A DNA stretch of 64,000 bases. It comes from Clostridiales bacterium. GTDB taxonomy: Bacteria > Bacillota > Clostridia > Christensenellales > Pumilibacteraceae. The translations under genes and the position numbers were made by a program. The stretch lies in assembly GCA_022508365.1 (NCBI GenBank), contig JAFLVH010000001.1, positions 62,001 through 126,000 of the forward strand, given 5' to 3'. The number at the start of each line of letters is the position of its first letter. Positions within the stretch are counted from its first letter, which is position 1. A model generated the notes under the pieces. It was not told where the DNA came from, searched no databases, and was given only the letters and a program-made list of their open reading frames with translations. Of the stretch, positions 9,699 through 19,336 are shown in pieces.

Positions 9699-11828
9699 CT
9701 ATATAGCCTCAAACTTGTCTGCAAGTGTGCCGAAATCAAAGTCAATGTATTCGCTGCGATAGAAGTCGAGCGTTGCCGCAAGAACTTTGATTTTTACGTC
9801 GTCCAGCCCGTTAAACGTGCTTATTCCGTTTTCGTCCTCTATAGTCGCGGCAATCTGGCTCCTTATTGTTACCAGCTCCAACGCCTTGCAGTTTTCAAAT
9901 GCGTGCGCGCCTATCGTGTCGAGACGGGCGGACAATATCTCCACAGTCTTAAGCGCCTTACAGCCGCTGAACAGATAATCGGGAACGATATGAATGGCGG
10001 AGGGTATAACCATGGAAGTAATTGTTTCGCAGTCCGTAAACGCGTACGCGCCGAGCGATTCGAGCGAGGAGGACAACGTAATATTGCCCAGTACCTTGCA
10101 GCCGATAAACGCGGCCTCGCCTATCTCTATCACTGCGGAAATATCGCCTACGGTCTTTAAGCGGTAGTTCTTGTAAAACGCGTTGTCGCCGATGGAGGTG
10201 ACGTTGCTCGTAAGCCCTACGCCCACAAGATATTGACAGTCGTAAAACGCGCCTTTCGCAACCACGGTGATAGTGGCAGGAAGCGAAACGGAGATTATGC
10301 TAGTCGCCTCGCCCGACCGATAAAACGCGTATTCGCCTATCTCGGTCACTGTTGTGCCGTCGTACTTGTTGGGCACGATTACGCTCGCGCTGTCGCCGGT
10401 ATAGCCTGTTACCACGCCGTTTTCTATCTCTAACCCTTTGGTGTAGTATGTGGTGTACAACGAAATGTCCGAGGTAACAGTGCCAAACGTATAACTCTTT
10501 GTCATAGCCTCGTCGGTGTACCAGCCGGCGCTTATTATGTCGCTGCCGAAGAGCGAAGGTTCGGATATCACCGTGCTCTTTATCACCGGCACTTCGGATA
10601 TGAGCAAGCCGTTGCCGTAATACGATATATAGGCATAGGTTGCGTCTTTTACCCAGGACGCATACAGCGTAAGATTTTCAACCGGGAACACGGTAAAGGT
10701 GTAGCTGTCCGTGCATTCGGCATCCAGGTACCAACCGCCAAAGGCATAGCCTGTTTTGGTCGGCTTGACAGACGGCATTGCAAACGCAGCGCCTACGTCG
10801 CCGTAAAGCTTGTACTCGACATCTCCGCCTGTAAACGTTCCGCCGTTGGCGTTAAGCTTGATTTCCACGCTCGCCTCGCCTATCCAGCCGGCGTAAATAG
10901 TAATGTCGTTTTTGGGCATCTTGGTGCCGAATGTGAATTTTTCGGTATAAGTAGTGTCGGTAAACCAGTCGTAAAATACGAACATTTCCTTCTTGGGCGT
11001 TACGGACGGACGGTTGATCTTTTCGCCGGCCTCCAGCTTGTACGAGGAAACAGGCGATCCTCCGCGCGTATCAAAGGTTACGGTGTACTTTGTTGCGTTT
11101 CCTTCGCACGAAACGAGCGTACTGATGAGTATAACCGCAACAATAACTATGACGGACACAACGCCGATTATCGCTGCCTTCAGATTGAACTTGGGCTTTG
11201 ACTTGGCTGCGGGCTTAGCCTCGGCAGAGGTCTCCACCGCGGCCATGATTTCGTTCTCTGTTACGGGCTCCTTTTCGGGCTCTGCTGCGTTTTCTTCCAC
11301 AGGCTCCTTTTCGGGCTCGACTTCTTCTGTCGCGGCTTCTTCTTCCGTCGCGGCGCTTTCCGTCACTATCTCGGTTTCCGTTTGAGTCTCTGCCTCGGTT
11401 ACTGCTGCCGCCTCGGTCGCGGCTGCGGCTTCGGTCTCCGTCGTTTCGGTCTCCGTCACGACTTCGGTCTTGGGCTCGGTGTCGCTTTCTGCCTCGGGCT
11501 TACTCTCAGTCTTGGATTTGGCTGCGGTCGCAGACTTGGACTTGGTTCCGCTCGCGGACTTTGCCTTGGTTCCGGTTGCAGACTTGGTTCCGCTCGTGGA
11601 CTTAGACTTAGCTCCTGCCGCAGACTTGGTTCCGCTCGTAGACTTTGCCTTAGTTCCGGTTGCGGACTTGGTTCCGCTCGCAGACTTGGACTTAGTTCCT
11701 GCCGCAGACTTTGTTCCGGTCGTAGACTTGGACTTTGCACCGGTCGCGGTCTTGGTCTTAGCCGTAGCCTTGGGCTCGGTGTCGCTTACAATATCGGTCT
11801 TGTTTTCGATTTTGTTTTCGTTTTCCAT
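9699..11828 (-). CDS. Membrane-anchored InlB/LRR surface protein with Lys/Ser/Thr/Ala-rich cytoplasmic tail
   Basis: Product of 709 residues with no cleavable signal. Residues of about 20-110 are a degenerate repeat of units such as TKSKSASGTKSATG; 110-200 are Glu/Thr/Ala-rich; a single hydrophobic helix at about 217-240 (IIGVVSVIVIVAVILISTLVS) should act as a signal anchor, leaving the low-complexity tail in the cytoplasm. Outside follow two to three InlB B-type repeats (TFDTRGG..., LNANGGTF..., GWYLDAECTDSYTF) and a BspA-type LRR_5 domain with repeats such as IGEYAFYRSGEATSIISVSL. Its start codon overlaps the stop of the protease gene by one base (TAATG). A cysteine follows the helix (VSC) but its deep internal position argues against lipidation. 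The function is unknown; a scaffold between envelope and cytoplasm is one possibility. Confidence 0.8.
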   Translation of the reverse strand: MENENKIENKTDIVSDTEPKATAKTKTATGAKSKSTTGTKSAAGTKSKSASGTKSATGTKAKSTSGTKSAAGAKSKSTSGTKSATGTKAKSASGTKSKSATAAKSKTESKPEAESDTEPKTEVVTETETTETEAAAATEAAAVTEAETQTETEIVTESAATEEEAATEEVEPEKEPVEENAAEPEKEPVTENEIMAAVETSAEAKPAAKSKPKFNLKAAIIGVVSVIVIVAVILISTLVSCEGNATKYTVTFDTRGGSPVSSYKLEAGEKINRPSVTPKKEMFVFYDWFTDTTYTEKFTFGTKMPKNDITIYAGWIGEASVEIKLNANGGTFTGGDVEYKLYGDVGAAFAMPSVKPTKTGYAFGGWYLDAECTDSYTFTVFPVENLTLYASWVKDATYAYISYYGNGLLISEVPVIKSTVISEPSLFGSDIISAGWYTDEAMTKSYTFGTVTSDISLYTTYYTKGLEIENGVVTGYTGDSASVIVPNKYDGTTVTEIGEYAFYRSGEATSIISVSLPATITVVAKGAFYDCQYLVGVGLTSNVTSIGDNAFYKNYRLKTVGDISAVIEIGEAAFIGCKVLGNITLSSSLESLGAYAFTDCETITSMVIPSAIHIVPDYLFSGCKALKTVEILSARLDTIGAHAFENCKALELVTIRSQIAATIEDENGISTFNGLDDVKIKVLAATLDFYRSEYIDFDFGTLADKFEAI
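11500..11760 (-). repeat. Degenerate minisatellite encoding the KS/TGTKSA tail
   Basis: Inside the 709-residue gene, short blocks such as gacttggttccg, ctcgcagactt and tagtt-type variants recur in tandem on the plus strand as GACTTGG/TTCCGCTCG units. They encode the SGTKSATGTKAKS-type repeats. The array is a likely site of slippage and of strain-to-strain length variation. Confidence 0.6.
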
Positions 11829-14800
11829 TATTTACGACCCCTCCTCTTGTTGATTTTTGACGCAAACACGGCTACAGCCACAATCGACGTAAGCCCGAAC
11901 AGCGCAATCACAACACTGCGCATTGTGTCGGTTGTAACGGTGGCTGCCGTTCCGTACAGCTCCGCGTTAATAGCGGAAGCTACCGCGTCGGGTAGGCTGT
12001 TCTGTGCCGCCGTCAGTATGCTGTAGTAGTTTTTACCTTCTAGCACCGCATTGTAGTAATCTTTGTCTATCGTGACGCCGTTGTCGTTATAATCGCCGTA
12101 CCTGCCGAGAACGATATACGACTGCACGGGGTTGAACATATTGTAGATGCGGAGCAGCGCCGCAATCTCATCCGCGTCCGCCGCGGTGGGACTTGCAGGC
12201 AGCGCCTTTACACGGTCGATAAAGTTGAGCGTGGCCAAAGTAGCATGGGCTTTATCGGACACTTCTATGTACTTGCCCACATACAGCTTCCAAATCCTGC
12301 CGGTAAGGTAGCCACTGTTGTTGGCGGGAACGGTTATCTTAAGGCTGCGCTCGGTCTCGTCCGACGAATCGAACACAAAGTTAAAGTTGTCGTATTGGTT
12401 CATGAACGTGTACAGCGGCGCGCCCCAGCGGTCTGTTACTATTTCGCCGCTTTCGTCGCGCTCGTATTCCACCCAGGATCTGCTCTCCAAGGTAGGCGCT
12501 TCCGTCGCGTTGATAACTATCTCGTTGAGCTTGCTCATGCCGCTCATAGCCGAAATACCTATCACCTGCAGGTACACGGGCAGCGTAAGCTTGGTGAGCG
12601 TGTCGTTGCCGGAGAAGGAGTATGCCGCAAGCCTTATCGTCCTGTCGAGCACGGAATATTCCGTTTCGTCGGTCTTGCCTGCGGGATACGCTATAAGAAC
12701 GTAGTAATCCTTGTCGGTTACGGCGTAAAGCGCGCCGTACTTATCGGTAATAAACTTTTTATTGTCGGCGCTTACTTCGATTTTTGTAAGCTTTTCGGCA
12801 CCGTTAAATACGCCGTCAACCACCTTTTCGAGGGTTGCGGGCAGTGTTACCGTTGTCACGACAGTGCCGGCAAACACCTCGCTGCCCATCTCCTTCACTT
12901 TGGGAAGATTGACGGTTGCAAGCTTAGTCGCACCGCTAAACGCCGAGCTACCCACATATTCCGCACCCGCAAGAGTTATAGCGGTAAGCGCGGTGCAGCC
13001 TGCAAACGCCCTATCGCCTATGTGCTTTGCGGCGGTAAGCGTGACGGAGCTGAGCGCCGAACAACCCGCAAACGCACCGTCGCCTATAGCGGTAGCGGCT
13101 GCAAGATTGACTGTGGTAAGACCTGTGCACCCTGAGAATGCGCCCTTGCCCACACTGCTTACTATAGAGGAGTTCACCGAGGTAAGCTTTGTGCCCATAA
13201 ACGCATAATCGCCTATACGCACCGTGCGGTCGCCTGCCGAACTGCTGTTTGCAAGCTCTATCGTAGTGATATTTGTGTTGGAGAATGCACGCGCGCCGAT
13301 ATATGTCACGTTCTGCGGAATGGTTATCGCGGACAGTGCGGTATCCGCAAACGCTCTTGCAGGAATGCTTGTCAGCTTGTTGGACAGAGTTGCGGCAGTA
13401 AGCGCGACGCAGCCGGCAAACACGCCCTCGCCCATCTCTTTGACCGTGTTGGGCATGTTGACGGTTGCAAGCTTTGTGCAGCCGTTAAACATATTTGCGC
13501 TCAAGCTTGTGAGGCTTCCCAAGTCCACGGTAGTAAGATTGGTGCAGTTTGCAAATACGCCCTCGCCCAAATTCTTTACGTCGCCCGAGAACTTAACGGA
13601 CTTAAACGAAACAATGCGCTTCTCCTTGTCGCCGCTGTAGTGCGTGTATTCGTCAATGCTCGCAAAGGCGTAGTTGCCGAGGTAACTGAGCTTAGCGGGT
13701 GCGGCAAACTCGGTTGTCGTCAACGCGCTGCAGCCGGCAAACGCGCCTTCGCCGATATACGTCGTGCTATCGGAGATGGGCAACGTTGTGATATCTGTCG
13801 CATAAAACGCATAGTCGCCTATGTACTTTACCTTTGTGCCTGTGACAGAAGTCAGCCGTATCATGTCCGCAAAAGCGTAAGATTCTATGTACTCTGCATT
13901 ATTAAGGTTTACAGACTGCAAATACCACGCGCCGGAGAATGCACCCTTGCCCACCGTGACAACCGAATCGGGAAGAGTCACTCCGCTGTAAGGCGCTCCA
14001 AACGGGAAGGCGATAATCTTCTTCATCGCGCGGTCGTAAAGAATGCCGTAATCGTCGCTTGCAAGATACTTATTGCCGTCCTCGACAATAAACTTCTCCA
14101 CAGACGTAAAGTAGGAAAGCGACGTGGCGTCTAAGTTTTCAAGCAATGCGCCGGACGAAATTTTTACGGTTGTAAGATTAAGGTCGTTGCCAAACGCCAT
14201 CGAACCTATCTCCGTAAGCCCTGCAGGCAGCGTGACGGAAGGAAGCGCCGAGCAACCGAAGAACGCCATATCGCCGATACTGTAAAGCGTGCCGTTAAAG
14301 TTAATCTCGGTTAAGGACTTGCAGTAAAGGAATGCCTGAGCGCCTATGAAGTCCATGTCGCCCGTAAACGTGACCGTGGTCAAGTTTTCGCAGTATGCAA
14401 ACGCCATATCGCCGACGGACTTGGAACGTATCTCAACCGTCTCAAGACCCGAACAACCGTAGAAGGAGCCCAAATATCCCCTTATAAGCGCGGGGGCAAA
14501 AGAGTTTAGCGTGGTGTTTTCGGGAATGACCACCGATTTAAGCGACGTGCAGAACGCAAACGCGCCGCCGCCCACCGTGCCCACGCGCGACAGGTCTATT
14601 GATTTAAGCTCCGTGCAGTACATGAATGCAGTCGAATCTACGTAAGTGCATTTTGAAAAATCCACTTCCTCCATTCTACAGCCATGGAAAGCAAGTCTGC
14701 CTATCGATTTAACGTTTTCCAGATTGATTTTTTCAAGGTGTCCCAAGAAAGTGGGTTCATCCGAATTGTCGTTCCATTCGACAAGCTGATAGAACGCATA

Positions 14801-17800
14801 TTCCTCAAGAGTCTCCACCGACGAAGGCAACACAACCTCCGTTAGGTTGGGGCAGTTTGTAAACGCATAATTCATTACTATCATTACACCTTCGGGTATT
14901 ATAACCTTTTTGATGTATTGATTGCCTTGGAATGCGCGCGGATAGATGTACACTATGCCGAGATCGTCGGGAATTTCCACAACGTTGTGCTCGACCTCGC
15001 CGTCCTCGTTGATCCAATCGCCGCCCCTGCCGGTATACGAGCGCAGATACACTGTTTCTACGATATATTCGTTAAGCACGCGCACGGATGTGTAGCCGGA
15101 AATACGGCTGCCGGATACGGTGGCGCGGATGGTGGCGGAACCGCTTTTTGCGGCAAAAATCTTGGCAGACATTCCGTCTTCCGCAATGTCTATTATGCTT
15201 ACGTTGGAGCTGGTGCTCGTCCATTCCAGTTTGACGTCGCCTGTAAAGTTGTACGGCTTGGTCTTTGCGCCTACAACGGCATACTCGCCGCGCTCTAGGG
15301 AAAGCGTGTTGCTTTGCACCTCGATGGGGTCGCCGTTGGAATCCGTTATCAAATCGCCGTTTGCGTCCACCTTGTACATGTACATTTCTATGCCGGACAG
15401 GGCGATGACAGTGGGCTCGCCCTCGACTTTAATGGTAAAGCTAAGACAATGCGCGGTGTCTTTTTCGCTGAACTTGTCCACATTGGGGGTGTGCACGGTT
15501 ATAATCGCACTGCCCTCTTTCATGCCTGTAACAAGTCCGCTGTTTCTGTCCACCTCCACGGTGGTGGGATCGGAGCTTTCCCAAATCAAATCCTTTGTCC
15601 AGTAGCCTTCTATATACACCTTGTCATTCTCGTCTACGCCGTCAAGCGTGTTGGCGCGGACGGTGATGTAATCGGAAAGATCTATCTGACCGTTGGGAAC
15701 AACGGTGTACTCGTCGCGCGCAGTGCGCGTTTTGGTAATCTGAAGGTCCGTTTCTTCTGTGAGTACAATCTCAAAGGAACTCATATTTTTGGCGTAGTCG
15801 TATGCGGTGACATACAGCTTGCCGCCGTTGGCCTGGATCTGACTCCAGTACTGCGTTATATCCAGCGTGAGGGTGTTATCCCTGTTGAATTCGCCGTTGG
15901 CGGGAATTACGCCGCCTTTTGCCAATGTTGTAACGCCGGTGATGTAGTTGTTTTCATCTATACCCTCGTATGTATAAGCCGCATAGCACTGAAGGTAATG
16001 ATTGTCGTACATCGTCAAATCAAGATAGTAGCGCGTACTGTTGCCCGAATTGTCCTTGCGAACGGCTACGTCGTTAAGCACGGGGGCCTCGTTGTCCACC
16101 GTGAACTCAAACGAGAACGTGTTTTTATTGCCGCAAGTGTACTCGCCGTTTTCGTCCTTCCAATCGAGATAGCAGGACATGCTAAACGTATACTTGGAGT
16201 TGTTGGGCAGGTCTAATGTTCTCATGTCAAGCTCTATCTTGACAAATCCGCCCGACTGCACTCCGCCGGAGGCGTGGGACTTTCTCGCGTTGTATGAGGT
16301 ACCGCTCTTGACAAGCTCGCCCGTCGCGCTGCTCCTAATCTCCCATTCTATGCGTTTTGCGCCGCGGAACAGACCGGCGCCTATGCCGTACAGCAGATAG
16401 TCGCCGTCGGGGTTGGTCGTGAGCGCCGCAAACTTCTCCTGCGTCTCGGGCGCGGTATAACCCTCTGCCAAAAGATATGCAAACGACCCTATGCCCGTAT
16501 AGCCTATTCCTTCGGACGCCGACGTCGATGCAAAGCCGGCAAACGGGAGCGAACCGTAAACGTCGGGCTTTAATTTTTCCTCGGCTATGACCGAATCGTC
16601 GGCATTGGACTCGCCCACCGCATACGCAGTGACGTCCAGCATGGGCGCGTCCGTCCAGTCGCCGTAAAACGCGACGTACGGAAGGTTGAGGTCTATGCCG
16701 TCCAAGTTGTTGCTGTCAAGCAGGATATAACCCTCTACAAACATTCCGTTGCGGAATGTGTCGTTAAGGTACTTCTTGTCGTTTGCGGAAAGCTTGACGG
16801 TGACGGTGATTTCGGCCTCGCCGTAACCGCTTACCGTAATGGAGTTGCCCTTTTGCGCAACCTTGCCCTTTTTGGCGGTGATGGAATACGAATTGGTCGT
16901 ATCGTCAAACATGTACGCCTTTTCGGCTACAGTGCGCTCGTCTATGGACATGCTTTCCGTCATGACGTACGCGCCCATGTTGTAGCTGACCGCATTGTTC
17001 GAAGCGTTGACAAGGTTAAACTTCATCGTGTACACGCCGGTACGGCCCGGATCGTCACCCAGCGAAAGCTTGGGCTTGTTGGAGCCGTCGACGGTGAGAT
17101 AAGCCTTTGTGTTGATGGAATGAGAGATATCGGCAATACCGGCGCCCTGCTTGCGCGGCGAATAGGGATTGCCGTACTCGTTTCTTACTATTGTACCCGT
17201 GCTCATCATGCGGCTGTACGACTCGTCTCGGGTCTCGGGCGCAGTGTATTCGGGGTTATGCTCCTTGACGTACTGACGGACGAGGATTAGCGCGCCTGCA
17301 AGGTTGGGGCAAGCCATGGACGTGCCGCTCAACTTGTTATACTGATCTCCGCCCGGAACAGACGAGTAAATTTCGCCGCCGTGGGCAGTGATATCGGGCA
17401 CCAGCGTCAGATCGGGCAATACGCCCCAGCACGAAAAGTCGGACATAAACGGACCGGCAAGGAATTCCTTGGAAACCTTGATTATGCCGGCGCCGCTTGC
17501 GACAATGGGCTGCGCCAAATCCATGGAAACAAAGCAGCTGGGAATAAGCGGCTTTGTGCCTATGGACATGTTGACCGAACCCGAAATGTTGTTATAGCAG
17601 ACAACGGCAATCGCGCCCTTGTCCATTGCTATCTTTATTTTTTCCTCAAACGAGTTATTGCCGCGCTTGATAACGGCGATTTTTCCGGTTACGTCAATGC
17701 CTGTATAGTTGACCGAAAGTCCGACGCCGGGCACTACGACATATTCGTACTCACCCTCCGCCTTATCACCGAGTAGCTCATCGACAAAATTATTGGAGTC

Positions 17801-19177
17801 GATCTTGCCGACAAGCCGAGACTCCGCAAAGTATATCTCGTGGTCGTCAACCATAAAGTACTTGGTCTTTACGCCGCTGACCGAACCGACGGAAAGCGAC
17901 GCGGTGTACGATCCAGGCGAACCCACGGTGCCGGAATCGGGATTGGTGGCAAGGTTGGTATTGCCCCAGGTGCTGCCCTGTGCGGAAGAATATTCGTTGC
18001 CGGCAGCGACAACCAAGCATATTCCGGCGTCGTTGATAGAGTCGTAAATTTTGTTGATTTCTTCCTCGTCCACCTCGCGCGAGAATCCGCAAGACGAGCC
18101 GAGCGACATATTAATCGCGTCAACGCCGAGCGTGACAGCGTCGTTAAGTCCCGCCAAAATCCATTCGGTCTTTGCGCCCGAAGTGTAATCGGAGAAAACC
18201 TTCATCGTGGCGATCTGCGCGCCGGGCGCAACGCCTGTGATCTTGTCGGATTTGCCGGCGATTATGCCCGCGACGTGCGTGCCGTGCGCTTCACGCGGAT
18301 ACACGTTGTCGTCGCTGTCGGCGTAATCGTACGCAAACGGCAGCTTGCTCTTTAAGTAAAGGTCGTCCTCGTCGATTATCTCGCCGCGTGCCGCCGACAT
18401 AGACGTAGCGGCAAGCATGGGAACAACCGCCGCAACGTCGTCCTTTGTCAGGGCGAGAGTATTGGGGTCAAGCTCCATATCAAACACTTCGTGGGTGTAG
18501 TCCGTGCCGGTATCGGCAACCGCAACAACGGTGCCCGTTCCGTCATAGCCGACGCCCGACGAATTGAATATACCGGTCTCGTACACGTCTACGTAGTTTT
18601 CGGTTATCGTCTGCGGCGCAAGATATGTGTTGGAAAGAATGACTTTATCCACATACTTGTTGTCGCGAATGGCGTTCACGTCGCCGTATTTAACGGTGGC
18701 GGAAAAAGCATTGGTTATTGTGGAATACTCAAAGCCGTAGCTTATTATGTATTTGGAAACGCTTTCCTTGGCAAGATCGCGTTTGGCATTTAGCTTTTCA
18801 AGGTTATCCTTGCCCTCTTTTGTCGCCATAGCCTCGGCTACCGACATGTTCTTAGCGGTAGCAAACTGCATCATGGGCGTGCCGCCTACCGTCACAATAA
18901 CGGTGACTTCGTCCGACGGTGCGGGCGTGCCCGCCGTGGCGGCATGAGACTCGACCGAGGAATCGGAAAGTGCGTAATCCTCGCCCGCGAAACCGCTTTC
19001 GGCATTGCTGTACGAAATATTAACTCCGTTGGAGCCGACCGACGCCGAGGCGGCGCCGGACGAAACGTTTAATACAGGCGCTGAAACAAACTGCAATGCC
19101 AAAACAAAGCACATGAGCGCCGCGGTAATCAAGATTATCAGTTTTCTGCTAAATGATTTTCGAGCTTTTGTTGTCAT
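11828..19177 (-). CDS. Giant cell-surface subtilase (S8) fused to Big2 and BspA-type leucine-rich repeats
   Basis: Secreted serine protease of 2449 residues. A signal peptide occupies about residues 1-35; an I9-type propeptide is likely at 90-185. The catalytic triad is visible as Asp222 in AVADTG, His298 in AHGTHVAG and Ser620 in LSGTSMACP, with the oxyanion Asn394 in AAGNE. A protease-associated (PA) insert lies at about 445-570, as in C5a-peptidase/lactocepin-type enzymes. After beta-sandwich domains comes a Big2-like domain (about 1190-1260, ending TVEVDRNSGLVTGMKEGSA), then some 20-30 LRR_5 repeats of the form IGDYAFMGTKLTSV... at about 1430-2230. The C-terminus has a membrane helix (VVIALFGLTSIVAVAVFA) and a KINKRRGRK stop-transfer tail, and no LPxTG motif. 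It should cleave extracellular proteins beside the peptide importer encoded downstream. Confidence 0.92.
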   Translation of the reverse strand: MTTKARKSFSRKLIILITAALMCFVLALQFVSAPVLNVSSGAASASVGSNGVNISYSNAESGFAGEDYALSDSSVESHAATAGTPAPSDEVTVIVTVGGTPMMQFATAKNMSVAEAMATKEGKDNLEKLNAKRDLAKESVSKYIISYGFEYSTITNAFSATVKYGDVNAIRDNKYVDKVILSNTYLAPQTITENYVDVYETGIFNSSGVGYDGTGTVVAVADTGTDYTHEVFDMELDPNTLALTKDDVAAVVPMLAATSMSAARGEIIDEDDLYLKSKLPFAYDYADSDDNVYPREAHGTHVAGIIAGKSDKITGVAPGAQIATMKVFSDYTSGAKTEWILAGLNDAVTLGVDAINMSLGSSCGFSREVDEEEINKIYDSINDAGICLVVAAGNEYSSAQGSTWGNTNLATNPDSGTVGSPGSYTASLSVGSVSGVKTKYFMVDDHEIYFAESRLVGKIDSNNFVDELLGDKAEGEYEYVVVPGVGLSVNYTGIDVTGKIAVIKRGNNSFEEKIKIAMDKGAIAVVCYNNISGSVNMSIGTKPLIPSCFVSMDLAQPIVASGAGIIKVSKEFLAGPFMSDFSCWGVLPDLTLVPDITAHGGEIYSSVPGGDQYNKLSGTSMACPNLAGALILVRQYVKEHNPEYTAPETRDESYSRMMSTGTIVRNEYGNPYSPRKQGAGIADISHSINTKAYLTVDGSNKPKLSLGDDPGRTGVYTMKFNLVNASNNAVSYNMGAYVMTESMSIDERTVAEKAYMFDDTTNSYSITAKKGKVAQKGNSITVSGYGEAEITVTVKLSANDKKYLNDTFRNGMFVEGYILLDSNNLDGIDLNLPYVAFYGDWTDAPMLDVTAYAVGESNADDSVIAEEKLKPDVYGSLPFAGFASTSASEGIGYTGIGSFAYLLAEGYTAPETQEKFAALTTNPDGDYLLYGIGAGLFRGAKRIEWEIRSSATGELVKSGTSYNARKSHASGGVQSGGFVKIELDMRTLDLPNNSKYTFSMSCYLDWKDENGEYTCGNKNTFSFEFTVDNEAPVLNDVAVRKDNSGNSTRYYLDLTMYDNHYLQCYAAYTYEGIDENNYITGVTTLAKGGVIPANGEFNRDNTLTLDITQYWSQIQANGGKLYVTAYDYAKNMSSFEIVLTEETDLQITKTRTARDEYTVVPNGQIDLSDYITVRANTLDGVDENDKVYIEGYWTKDLIWESSDPTTVEVDRNSGLVTGMKEGSAIITVHTPNVDKFSEKDTAHCLSFTIKVEGEPTVIALSGIEMYMYKVDANGDLITDSNGDPIEVQSNTLSLERGEYAVVGAKTKPYNFTGDVKLEWTSTSSNVSIIDIAEDGMSAKIFAAKSGSATIRATVSGSRISGYTSVRVLNEYIVETVYLRSYTGRGGDWINEDGEVEHNVVEIPDDLGIVYIYPRAFQGNQYIKKVIIPEGVMIVMNYAFTNCPNLTEVVLPSSVETLEEYAFYQLVEWNDNSDEPTFLGHLEKINLENVKSIGRLAFHGCRMEEVDFSKCTYVDSTAFMYCTELKSIDLSRVGTVGGGAFAFCTSLKSVVIPENTTLNSFAPALIRGYLGSFYGCSGLETVEIRSKSVGDMAFAYCENLTTVTFTGDMDFIGAQAFLYCKSLTEINFNGTLYSIGDMAFFGCSALPSVTLPAGLTEIGSMAFGNDLNLTTVKISSGALLENLDATSLSYFTSVEKFIVEDGNKYLASDDYGILYDRAMKKIIAFPFGAPYSGVTLPDSVVTVGKGAFSGAWYLQSVNLNNAEYIESYAFADMIRLTSVTGTKVKYIGDYAFYATDITTLPISDSTTYIGEGAFAGCSALTTTEFAAPAKLSYLGNYAFASIDEYTHYSGDKEKRIVSFKSVKFSGDVKNLGEGVFANCTNLTTVDLGSLTSLSANMFNGCTKLATVNMPNTVKEMGEGVFAGCVALTAATLSNKLTSIPARAFADTALSAITIPQNVTYIGARAFSNTNITTIELANSSSAGDRTVRIGDYAFMGTKLTSVNSSIVSSVGKGAFSGCTGLTTVNLAAATAIGDGAFAGCSALSSVTLTAAKHIGDRAFAGCTALTAITLAGAEYVGSSAFSGATKLATVNLPKVKEMGSEVFAGTVVTTVTLPATLEKVVDGVFNGAEKLTKIEVSADNKKFITDKYGALYAVTDKDYYVLIAYPAGKTDETEYSVLDRTIRLAAYSFSGNDTLTKLTLPVYLQVIGISAMSGMSKLNEIVINATEAPTLESRSWVEYERDESGEIVTDRWGAPLYTFMNQYDNFNFVFDSSDETERSLKITVPANNSGYLTGRIWKLYVGKYIEVSDKAHATLATLNFIDRVKALPASPTAADADEIAALLRIYNMFNPVQSYIVLGRYGDYNDNGVTIDKDYYNAVLEGKNYYSILTAAQNSLPDAVASAINAELYGTAATVTTDTMRSVVIALFGLTSIVAVAVFASKINKRRGRK

Positions 19178-19197
19178 TGATACTCCCTCTCGAAGAT

Positions 19198-19237
19198 GTC
19201 ATACGCCTGCCGAAACATTGTTGCAATGCTGTATGAC
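19198..19237 (-). promoter_or_regulatory. Stem-forming inverted repeat in the 5' leader of the protease gene
   Basis: GTCATAC (19198-19204) and GTATGAC (19231-19237) are perfect 7-base arms, and ATTG/CAAT arms nest inside the loop. They lie between the promoter and the ATG (19177), so the leader mRNA could fold close to the ribosome site (AGAGGGAG). A regulatory role is inference only. Confidence 0.4.
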
Positions 19238-19264
19238 AGTGACAAAATCGGACGGTCATATAGT

Positions 19265-19294
19265 ATTTTACCAAAGTTTCCGATAAATTGTCAA
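19265..19294 (-). promoter_or_regulatory. Sigma-A-type promoter for the protease gene
   Basis: On the minus strand TTGACA (19294-19289) and TAAAAT (19270-19265) are separated by 18 bases. The predicted transcript would have a leader of about 80 bases and would read the protease, InlB/LRR and possibly opp genes. Confidence 0.7.
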
Positions 19295-19336
19295 GTTGGT
19301 TATTCTTGCCCGACTCCACAGCCGAGCAAAGCGGCC

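Noticed and set aside
11382..12026. Plus-strand frames rich in Leu/Gly/Arg across the KSATGTK repeat
   Set aside because: They are shadows of the low-complexity repeat on the opposite strand.
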